Source: 66-474 sp051961995
Lineage (GTDB): Bacteria > Pseudomonadota > Gammaproteobacteria > Xanthomonadales > Rhodanobacteraceae
Reading direction: 5' to 3'
Length of the DNA: 14,726 nucleotides
Assembly (NCBI GenBank): GCA_051961995.1
Contig: JBQCCR010000031.1
Span: 1-14,726, forward strand
In this document: one piece after another, positions 1 through 6,556 of the stretch
How positions within the stretch are numbered: the stretch's first letter is position 1
Layout: each line of letters opens with the position of its first letter
Made by a program: the position numbers and the translations under genes
The notes under the pieces: model-generated
What the model saw: the letters and a program-made list of their open reading frames with translations, nothing else
What the model was told of the DNA's origin: nothing
The model's database searches: none

Positions 1-421
1 TGCGGCCCTCGCGATGGGTGATTTCGATCATTGAATCCTGAAGGGTGTTGCGGACACGCACCGGGGGGTCGCGCGGCCACAGCATGGCGGGCGCGCCCTC
101 CAGCGCACGCGCGTGCGCCGGCTGCGTGCGCCCCTCCTTCAGCTCCACACCTTCGTGCAGGCGATGCAAAGCCGCCGCGTCGGGAATGCCTTCGACCTGC
201 ACAAGATAGGTCTTCGACCAGTGCCGGCGCGGATCGGTGACGCGATGTGCCAGCGCGCCGTCGTCGGTCAACAACAGCAAGCCCTCGCTATCAAAATCCA
301 GCCGCCCGGCGGCATACACGTCTTGCGGCAGGCCGAACCCGGCGAGCGTCCGTCGTGCCGGGATGGAGCGGTCGGTGAACTGACACAGCACCCCGTAAGG
401 CTTGTTGAACAGCACGATCAT
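1..421 (-). CDS. rluE: 23S rRNA pseudouridine(2457) synthase RluE, partial
   Basis: Reading leftwards from an ATG at 421, the frame stays open to the window edge, giving about 140 N-terminal residues; the C-terminus lies outside. The protein begins MIVLFNKPYGVLCQFTD and contains GRLDFDSEGLLLLT, the RsuA/RluE-type catalytic motif, with the conserved Asp at about residue 42. Further on are VQVEGIP and LWPRDPPVRVR, which match RluE better than RsuA, RluB or RluF. There is no N-terminal S4 domain, as expected for RluE. The family makes pseudouridine in domain V of 23S rRNA (U2457 in E. coli) in the cytoplasm. An in-frame TAA lies a few codons upstream of the ATG, so this start is well bounded, although no clear Shine-Dalgarno sequence precedes it. 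The gene is divergent from the DUF1328 gene. Confidence 0.88.
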   Translation of the reverse strand, partial: MIVLFNKPYGVLCQFTDRSIPARRTLAGFGLPQDVYAAGRLDFDSEGLLLLTDDGALAHRVTDPRRHWSKTYLVQVEGIPDAAALHRLHEGVELKEGRTQPAHARALEGAPAMLWPRDPPVRVRNTLQDSMIEITHREGR

Positions 422-544
422 CGCGCGATTTTAACCAGCATCAACTCTCGTCACACGATGCTGACGTGCTCTGGATATGCTCCAAGAACCTGCGGAGTGC
501 AGGCTCGCCGTCCGCGCCGCGGGCGGAGGACACGGAGGGTTGCC

Positions 545-706
545 ATGCTGTACTACGCCATCGTCTTTCTGATCATCGCGCTGATAGCTGGATTCTTCGG
601 TTTCTTCGGCGTTGCCGGTACCGCCGCCTGGATCGCCAAGATCCTGTTCATCATCTTCATCATCCTGTTCATCGCCTCGCTGCTGTTCGGGCGCCGACGG
701 ACTTGA
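545..706 (+). CDS. DUF1328 / UPF0391 (YtjA-like) small membrane protein
   Basis: This encodes a 53-residue, very hydrophobic protein. Two membrane helices (about residues 3-24 and 28-48) are separated by a Gly/Ala turn (GVAGTAAWIAK), and the C-terminus is basic (GRRRT). Length, the FFGFFGVAGTAAWIAKILF core and the Arg-rich tail fit the DUF1328/UPF0391 family, found widely in Proteobacteria and of unknown function. The ATG at 545 follows a good ribosome-binding site, GGAGGG at 534-539. A longer in-frame reading that starts near 113 is antisense to rluE and is not credible. The ribosome-binding region (530-539, ACACGGAGGG) also resembles an RsmA/CsrA site. The 3' flank carries the putative Rsm-type sRNA and a terminator, so the gene and sRNA probably share a transcript. 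Confidence 0.9.
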   Translation: MLYYAIVFLIIALIAGFFGFFGVAGTAAWIAKILFIIFIILFIASLLFGRRRT

Positions 707-714
707 TGGATCCA

Positions 715-845
715 CCAGTCAGGGAGTGCGGCCATGGAGGGCTGTACCCCGCATCAGGGAGGATGTGGATTCGCGGCCAAGGAGGGCCGCAGGCGCGCAA
801 GGAGGCGCAAGACAAACGGCGCGGAGCAATCCGCGCCGTTTTTTT
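715..845 (+). ncRNA. Putative CsrB/RsmY/RsmZ-type sRNA titrating CsrA/RsmA
   Basis: Directly after the DUF1328 stop codon the sequence folds, by hand, into a regular series of hairpins. Each of the first four presents a hexaloop containing GGA. Hairpin 1 has stem 727-733/740-746 and loop AUGGAG (734-739). Hairpin 2 has stem 749-755/762-768 and loop AGGGAG (756-761). Hairpin 3 has stem 773-778/785-790 and loop AAGGAG (779-784). Hairpin 4 has stem 795-798/805-808 and loop AAGGAG (799-804). An unpaired AGGGAG lies at 721-726. The series ends in a perfect terminator hairpin (815-845). CsrA/RsmA-family proteins bind ANGGA in hairpin loops, and their sponge RNAs have exactly this layout. There is no sensible ORF in the stretch. 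The 5' end is uncertain. I see no convincing promoter just upstream, so the RNA may be the 3' UTR of the DUF1328 mRNA or a product processed from it. Confidence 0.8.
815..845 (+). terminator. Strong intrinsic terminator, possibly bidirectional
   Basis: A perfect 11-bp stem (815-825 with 830-840) is closed by a GCAA tetraloop of the GNRA type and followed by seven T residues (839-845, the first two also pairing in the stem). It ends the transcript carrying the DUF1328 gene and the putative sRNA. On the minus strand the same hairpin is followed by the weaker run TTTGTCTT, so it may also end icd transcripts, whose stop codon lies only 35 bases away. Confidence 0.92.
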
Positions 846-879
846 GGGGAATGATGAGGGTTGAACTTTCGAGCCGCGA

Positions 880-2208
880 TCACATCGCCGCGATCAGTGC
901 ATCGCCGAACTGCGAGCACTTCACCTCTTTGGCGCCTTCCATCATGCGCGCGAAATCGTAGGTGACTGTCTTGGCCGCGATCGCCTTGTCCATCGCCACG
1001 ATGATTGCGTCCGCGGCTTCCGTCCAGCCCAGATAGCGCAGCATCATTTCGCCGGACAGGATCACCGAGCCGGGATTGACCTTGTCCTGGCCCGCGTATT
1101 TCGGCGCGGTGCCGTGCGTGGCTTCGAACACCGCGTGCCCGCTGACGTAATTGATGTTGCCGCCCGGCGCGATGCCGATGCCGCCGACTTCCGCGGCGAG
1201 CGCGTCGGAAATGTAGTCGCCGTTGAGGTTCAGCGTGGCGATCACGTCGTATTCCTTTGCACGCGTGAGGATCTGCTGCAGGAACGCATCCGCGATCACG
1301 TCCTTGATCACGATGCCCGCGCCCGGCTTGCCTTCCGGGATCACGTGCCACGGGCCGCCGTCCAGTTCCACCGCGCCGAAGAAATCGCGCGCGACCTGGT
1401 AGCCCCAGTCGCGGAACGCGCCCTCGGTGAACTTCATGATGTTGCCCTTGTGCACCAGCGTCACCGACTTGCGGTGGTTCTGGATCGCGTACGCGATCGC
1501 GCTGTGCACCAGCCGCTCGGTGCCCAGTCGGCTGACCGGCTTGATGCCGATGCCGACATCCACGGACAGCTCACGATGCGGCGCGCCGATGCTTTCCAAT
1601 TGCCGCTGCCACGCGTCCACTTTCGCCTGCGTGCCGAAGCGGATCTTGTCGGCGAGCTTCGGGAATTTCTGCTGCATGAATTCGAGCACCGCCCGCGCTT
1701 CCTCGCTGCCGCCGGTCCACTCGATGCCGGCGTAGATGTCCTCGGTGTTCTCGCGGTAGATCACCATGTCCACGTCTTCCGGCTTCTTCACCGGCGAAGG
1801 CACGCCCGCGAACCAGCGCACCGGCCGCACGCAGCAGTACAGATCCAGCATCTGGCGCAGCGCGACGTTGAGCGAGCGGATGCCGCCGCCGACCGGCGTG
1901 GTCAGCGGGCCCTTGATCGAGACGAGGTAATCGCGGCAGGCCGCGACGGTTTCGTCGGGCAGCCAGTTGCCGGTCTGGTTGAACGCCTTCTCGCCGGCCA
2001 GCACTTCCATCCACATCAGCTTGCGGCGATCGCCGTAGGCTTTCTTGACCGCCGCGTCCAGCACGCGCACCGAGGCGCGCCAGATGTCGGGGCCCGTGCC
2101 GTCGCCCTCGATGAAGGGAATGACCGGGCGATCCGGCACGCCCAGGCGGCCGTTCGCGATCGTGATCTTCTCGCCGCCGGCGGGCGGCACGGGCTGGAAG
2201 CTGGACAT
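880..2208 (-). CDS. icd: NADP-dependent isocitrate dehydrogenase
   Basis: This encodes 442 residues and is close to E. coli Icd along its whole length, with a somewhat longer total (E. coli has 416). The enzyme converts isocitrate to 2-oxoglutarate, CO2 and NADPH in the citric acid cycle in the cytoplasm. Visible marks are EGDGTGPDIW near the N-terminus and the substrate loop GGGIRSLNVALRQ, whose Ser112 matches the serine phosphorylated by AceK in E. coli. Others are YRENTEDIYAG (from residue 151), HKGNIMKFTEG (from 253) and GTAPKYAGQD with Lys370-Tyr371, the pair linked to NADP rather than NAD preference. The ATG at 2208 follows AGGAG (2216-2220, minus strand) at good spacing. The frame continues upstream into the RND gene, but that part is a shadow reading. 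The RND operon lies 152 bases upstream on the same strand. Confidence 0.97.
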   Translation of the reverse strand: MSSFQPVPPAGGEKITIANGRLGVPDRPVIPFIEGDGTGPDIWRASVRVLDAAVKKAYGDRRKLMWMEVLAGEKAFNQTGNWLPDETVAACRDYLVSIKGPLTTPVGGGIRSLNVALRQMLDLYCCVRPVRWFAGVPSPVKKPEDVDMVIYRENTEDIYAGIEWTGGSEEARAVLEFMQQKFPKLADKIRFGTQAKVDAWQRQLESIGAPHRELSVDVGIGIKPVSRLGTERLVHSAIAYAIQNHRKSVTLVHKGNIMKFTEGAFRDWGYQVARDFFGAVELDGGPWHVIPEGKPGAGIVIKDVIADAFLQQILTRAKEYDVIATLNLNGDYISDALAAEVGGIGIAPGGNINYVSGHAVFEATHGTAPKYAGQDKVNPGSVILSGEMMLRYLGWTEAADAIIVAMDKAIAAKTVTYDFARMMEGAKEVKCSQFGDALIAAM

Positions 2209-2360
2209 GCGCGATCTCCTCGGAAACCGCGCATTGTCGCTGGATTGGCATTGCCGCGCCACGGCCACAGGTGTCGGCAGCAGGAGCGCGCCGACGCGGC
2301 CATGGCCCTCCCCTTCGAGAGCGGATGGAGTGGATTGTGTTTCGGCGCGCGGCCGCGCGG

Positions 2361-5300
2361 CTACGCTCGCCGCGTCAGTGCCGCATACAGCGCCGGCATG
2401 ACCAGCAGCACCAGCGGCACCTGCACCAGCATGCCGGCGATGATCGCGATCGCAAGCGGCTGCTGCATTTGCGAACCCTGGCCGAGCGCCAGCGCCAGCG
2501 GCGTGAGGGTCAGGATCGCCGCGATCGTGGACATCAGGATCGGCCGCATGCGATTGCGCCCGGCCTGTAGCAATGCGTTCTGCAGGTCGGCGGCTTGCCC
2601 ATCCGAAATGGCACGACCGTCTTCCATCGTGGTCTGTTTTGCCGGTTCTTCGCGCGCGCGCAACTCGGCGAATTCGGAGAAGTAGAAGATCGCGATCTCG
2701 GTGACGATGCCCACGATCATGGTCATGCCCATCATCGCCGAGATATTCAGTTCGATGCCGGTGATCCACAGTCCGATGAACACCGCGCAGATCGCCAGCA
2801 ACGGCATCAGCATCACCGACATCGCGATGCGGAAACTTTCGTAGAGAAACAGCAGCAATGTGAACACCAGTGCGATCGCGGCAAGCAGCACCAGTTCCAG
2901 GCCGCGAAATGCTTGCTGCTGTTGTTGATACAAGCCTCCGAGCTGGTAATACATGCCCGGCGGAAGTTCGCCGCGCGCATCCAGCACCTTCTGCACGTCG
3001 GCCACCGTGGAACCCAGATCGCGACCGCTGATGCGCGCGGTCACCGCGACCATGCGCTTGAGGTTCTCGCGATCAATTTCCGGTTGCCCGTGTTGCACGT
3101 GCAGCGTCGCCACGCGCGACAGCGGAAACACGTGGCCGTTGCCGTCGCTGATCGGCAGCTGCTGCAGTTGTTCGATGCGCGCGCGCGATGACGGCGGCAG
3201 CCACACGCGCACCCCGACCCTCTTCGGCCCTTGCGGCAATTCGGCAGCCTGCGTGCCGGCCACGGCGGCGGAAACCTGGTCGGCCACGCCTTGCGGATCC
3301 ATGCCGGCCAGCGCCGCCTTGACCGGATTCACCCGCACCTGCACCGCGTCGCCGGCGGGGTTGATGCCATCCAGCACACCGACCACGCCGTTGATGCTGC
3401 CGATCTGCGCGGCCACTTTCCTCGCGGTCGCATCCAGCACCGTCGGATCGTCTGCATACAGCTTGATCTCGATCGGCTGTGGTACTTCGGTGAGATCGCC
3501 GATCAGATCTTCCATCAATTGCGCAAGATCAATGTCCAGGCCGGGAACTTGGCGCTCGGCCCTGGTCCGTATCTCGTCCATCACCTCGTCGATCGGCGGA
3601 CGATGGCCGTTCTTCAGGCGGATGAAGAAATCGCCGGTGTTGGCTTCGGTCAAGCCACCGCCCAGTTGCAAGCCGGTGCGGCGCGAATAGGTGTCCACGT
3701 ACGGATTGGCGCGGATGATCGTCTCGACCTGGTTGAGCAGGCGATTGGTTTCCTGCAGCGACGTGCCCGGCGGCGCGATGTAGTCGAGGATGAAACCGCC
3801 CTCGTCCATGTGCGGCATGAAGCCGGTGCCCACGGACTGGTAGGCGATGAACCCCAGCACCAGCAGCGGAATCACGCCGATCAGCAGCAGCGCGGGTCGG
3901 CGCAGCACGCGCTGCAGGGTGCGTTCGTAACCGTGCAGCGTGCGCTGCGCGAAGCGGCTGGGCGGATGTTCCCGCGCATGGCGTTCGTCAATGAACCGCT
4001 CGGCCAGCAGCGGCACCGCGACCCACGCCAGCAGCCAGGAAATCACCAGCGCGCTCGCCATGGTCAGCGACAGTGCCTTGAAGAATGCGCCGGTCACGCC
4101 GGTGAGGAAAGCCAGCGGCAGGAAGATCACGATGGTGGCCAGCGACGAGCCGGTCAGCGGCCGGGTGAATTCCCGCGCGGCATGCGCGATGCGCTCGTGC
4201 ACGTGCCCTTGCGCCGCGTGCAGCCGGCGCATGATGTGCTCCAGCATCACGATCACGTCGTCAATGATCAGGCCAACCGCCGCCGCCATGCCGCCGAGCG
4301 TCATCATGTTGAAGCTCATGTGCAGCACGGACAGCAGCAGTACGGTGATCGCAAGCGTCGCCGGCACCACCAGCAGCGCGACGAGGATCACCCGCGTGTT
4401 GCGCAGGAACACGAACAACACCAGGCCCGCCAGCACGATGCCGATCAGGATCGCATCGCGCACGCTGCTGGCTGCGCCGCGCACCAGTTGCGTCTGGTCG
4501 TACCACGCCGCGATCTTCACGCCTTTCGGAATCTGCGCCTTGTAGCCGTCCAGCCGCGCCTTGACGTCGCTCACCATCTGCACGCTGTTGGCGGCCGGTT
4601 GCTGGTAGACCTGCATCAACACGGCGGGCTGGCCGTCCGCATTGACGCGCACCCATTGCGGTTGCGCGCCCGCAACCACCTGCGCGACATCGCCGACTTT
4701 CACCACGCCGTGCGCGTCCGCGCGCAGCACGATGTCGCGAAGTGCAGCGATGCTGGTCGGCTGGTTGTCGGCCAGCATCAGGAACAGCTTGTAATGATCG
4801 GCGAGCCGGCCGAGCGCGGAGATGTCCGCCGCGCGGCCGACCGCGCGCACCACGTCGTCCACGCCCAGGTTTTGCGCGCGCAGTTTGTCCGCGTCCACGT
4901 CAATGTGGTATTCGCCGATCGCGCCGCCCTGCACGTTGACGCGCGCCACGCCGTTCACGCCGGAGAGCAGCGGGCGCAGCTGGTATTGCGCGAGGTCGTA
5001 CAACTGCGTCGGCGAAAGCGTCTTCGAGCGCAGGCTGTAGGCGAGGATCGGAAAGACCGTGGGATCGAGGCGCTCGGTTTCGGTCCGTGTTCCCGCCGGC
5101 AGATCCGGCAGCACTTCGCCCATTGCCGCGTTGACGTCGAGGAAGGCGCGGCTCATGTCCTCGCCCCAATCGAAGGTGACGTTGATCTCGGCACTGCCGC
5201 GACTGGTGGCCGAACGCACGTCGCGCACGCCGCGCACGCGGCGGATCGCTTCCTCCACCGGCGTGGTGACCGCCACGACCATCTGGTCGGCCGGGCGATC

Positions 5301-5468
5301 GCCGGAATCCAGCGTCACGCGCACGCGCGGGAACGACACGTCCGGGAACAGCGAGACCGGCAGCCGCAGTGCGGCCATGATTCCGCCCAGCGCCAGGACC
5401 AGGCACAGGAACAGCAGCGAGCGCCGATGCGAGTGCATCCAGAGCGTGGCGGTCATGCGCTCGCTCAT
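2361..5468 (-). CDS. RND-family efflux pump, inner-membrane permease
   Basis: This encodes 1035 residues, the usual length for RND transporters, with the two-fold repeat of a helix followed by a large periplasmic loop and a helix bundle. TM1 is at about 15-35, the second bundle starts near 335, the repeat restarts near 525, and the last helices begin near 855. Visible motifs are PVSLFPDVSFPRV after TM1, GLIIDDVIVMLEH in TM4 with Asp403-Asp404 (the proton-relay aspartates of AcrB), and FMPHMDEGGFI at about 550. TM10 has IVGIVTEIAIFYF, with Glu924 near where AcrB has its relay Lys940. CusA also has an acidic residue there, so the pump leans toward heavy-metal-efflux-like RND proteins, but the substrate cannot be read from sequence. 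The ATG overlaps the adaptor stop codon as ATGA, indicating translational coupling. The gene is last in its operon, before icd. Confidence 0.95.
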   Translation of the reverse strand: MSERMTATLWMHSHRRSLLFLCLVLALGGIMAALRLPVSLFPDVSFPRVRVTLDSGDRPADQMVVAVTTPVEEAIRRVRGVRDVRSATSRGSAEINVTFDWGEDMSRAFLDVNAAMGEVLPDLPAGTRTETERLDPTVFPILAYSLRSKTLSPTQLYDLAQYQLRPLLSGVNGVARVNVQGGAIGEYHIDVDADKLRAQNLGVDDVVRAVGRAADISALGRLADHYKLFLMLADNQPTSIAALRDIVLRADAHGVVKVGDVAQVVAGAQPQWVRVNADGQPAVLMQVYQQPAANSVQMVSDVKARLDGYKAQIPKGVKIAAWYDQTQLVRGAASSVRDAILIGIVLAGLVLFVFLRNTRVILVALLVVPATLAITVLLLSVLHMSFNMMTLGGMAAAVGLIIDDVIVMLEHIMRRLHAAQGHVHERIAHAAREFTRPLTGSSLATIVIFLPLAFLTGVTGAFFKALSLTMASALVISWLLAWVAVPLLAERFIDERHAREHPPSRFAQRTLHGYERTLQRVLRRPALLLIGVIPLLVLGFIAYQSVGTGFMPHMDEGGFILDYIAPPGTSLQETNRLLNQVETIIRANPYVDTYSRRTGLQLGGGLTEANTGDFFIRLKNGHRPPIDEVMDEIRTRAERQVPGLDIDLAQLMEDLIGDLTEVPQPIEIKLYADDPTVLDATARKVAAQIGSINGVVGVLDGINPAGDAVQVRVNPVKAALAGMDPQGVADQVSAAVAGTQAAELPQGPKRVGVRVWLPPSSRARIEQLQQLPISDGNGHVFPLSRVATLHVQHGQPEIDRENLKRMVAVTARISGRDLGSTVADVQKVLDARGELPPGMYYQLGGLYQQQQQAFRGLELVLLAAIALVFTLLLFLYESFRIAMSVMLMPLLAICAVFIGLWITGIELNISAMMGMTMIVGIVTEIAIFYFSEFAELRAREEPAKQTTMEDGRAISDGQAADLQNALLQAGRNRMRPILMSTIAAILTLTPLALALGQGSQMQQPLAIAIIAGMLVQVPLVLLVMPALYAALTRRA

Positions 5469-6556
5469 TGCGCGGGCTTTACCGCGTCGCCATCGGACAA
5501 CTCATACGCGCCGAGCGTGATCACCGGCGCATGCGCATCCAGCTTACCTTCCACGCCGACCGGATCGCCTTGTGGCGACACCACGCGCACGTCCACGCGC
5601 TGCGCCTTGCCGTGCTCGATCTGGAAGAGATAATCGCGTTGCCCATCGTTGAGCAGCGCGTCGCGCGGTACCGCCCAGGCGGGGAATTGCGCGGCATCAA
5701 TTTTCGCCGACAGCGCAGTGCCCGCGGGCAATCCGGCCGGATCGGCGACGGTCGCGAGCACGTCCACGAGATGCGATTGCGGATCCAGCGCATCGGCGAC
5801 GCTCGCCACGGTGCCGCGCAGGGTCGCCCCGCCATACACCGGCCTGACCGCGACGTCCATGCCGGTGCGCAGGCGCGCGGCGGCTTCCGGCTCCACGCCC
5901 AGCACCGCGGCAAGTCCGGTTTGCGGCGTGAATTCGACCAGCTTTGCGCCGGCTGCGAAACGCTCGCCCAGCTGCACGTCCAGTGCGGTGACCACGCCGT
6001 CGGCGGGCGCATCCAGCGTGGTGACCGCCTGCGCACCACCGAGTTTCGCCTGTGCGGCCAGCGCGGACTGCGCATCCGCCAGCGCCTTGCGCGCGGCGTC
6101 CAGTTGCGAATTGGTGGCGAGCTTTTCCTCGTGCAGGCGTTGCGTGCGGGTCAACTCGGCGCGCGCCTGATCCGCCGTGGCCACCGCCTGTTGATAGGCG
6201 CTGACCGCAGCGGGATCGGTGGCGATGCGCAACAGCGCCTGGCCTTTGCGCACGCGATGGCCGGGCGTGACTTTCGCCGCGACGACCTGCCCAGCCTGCG
6301 GCAGCGACAGCGTTTGCGCATGGCGGGTGTCACCGGTCAGCGTGCCCCAGGCTTCGACGTAAGTATGGAAAGGCTGCCGCACTGGCATCGCGGTTTGCAC
6401 CGCGACCGGTGCTTGCGATTCCTCATCCGGTTGGGAGCCCGAGGAACACGCGGCCAGGAGAAGAATCAGCCCGCAGATAAACGCGAATGGGCGCGAATAC
6501 TGCAACAAGAAACTGATTCGAATTCCTTCGTTCTTATTTGCGTGCTTGGCGTTCAT
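5465..6556 (-). CDS. RND efflux periplasmic adaptor lipoprotein (membrane fusion protein)
   Basis: This encodes 363 residues from the chosen ATG. The N-terminus has a basic region, a hydrophobic stretch (AFICGLILLLAAC) and a lipobox with Cys37, so it is predicted to be a lipoprotein anchored on the periplasmic side. A lipoyl half-motif (LPQAGQVVAAKVTPGHRVRKGQ, residues 85-106, each half short) leads into an Ala/Gln-rich alpha-hairpin at about 113-172. The second lipoyl half (LDAPADGVVTALDVQLGERF) follows, then beta-barrel and membrane-proximal domains. This is the standard adaptor order. It links the pump to the outer-membrane factor. The start overlaps the end of the outer-membrane-factor gene by 23 bases, and the stop overlaps the pump start by 4. 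An ATG eight codons upstream (6580) is an alternative start. I see no His- or Met-rich metal-binding tail. Confidence 0.92.
   Translation of the reverse strand: MNAKHANKNEGIRISFLLQYSRPFAFICGLILLLAACSSGSQPDEESQAPVAVQTAMPVRQPFHTYVEAWGTLTGDTRHAQTLSLPQAGQVVAAKVTPGHRVRKGQALLRIATDPAAVSAYQQAVATADQARAELTRTQRLHEEKLATNSQLDAARKALADAQSALAAQAKLGGAQAVTTLDAPADGVVTALDVQLGERFAAGAKLVEFTPQTGLAAVLGVEPEAAARLRTGMDVAVRPVYGGATLRGTVASVADALDPQSHLVDVLATVADPAGLPAGTALSAKIDAAQFPAWAVPRDALLNDGQRDYLFQIEHGKAQRVDVRVVSPQGDPVGVEGKLDAHAPVITLGAYELSDGDAVKPAQ

Noticed and set aside
422..544. Sigma70 promoter for the DUF1328 gene
   Set aside because: TATGCT at 476-481 resembles a -10, but no -35 match is found at 16-18 bases, so I do not call it.
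734..961. 75-codon frame starting MEGCTPHQGG
   Set aside because: It runs through the perfect terminator hairpin and into the end of icd on the other strand. Its ATG is inside an ANGGAG loop, better explained as RNA structure.
1114..2685. 523-codon open frame on the plus strand
   Set aside because: It is antisense to icd and the end of the pump gene, with the same Arg/His/Ala shadow composition and no family resemblance.
2209..2769. Upstream extension of the icd reading frame to 2769
   Set aside because: The added residues overlap the RND gene in another frame, are low-complexity Arg/His/Asp-rich, and lie before a good Shine-Dalgarno-preceded ATG at 2208.
3231..5633. 800-codon open frame on the plus strand
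   Set aside because: It is antisense to the RND pump and adaptor. Its His/Arg/Gln-rich product is the usual mirror of a GC-rich coding strand, and it has no recognisable domain.
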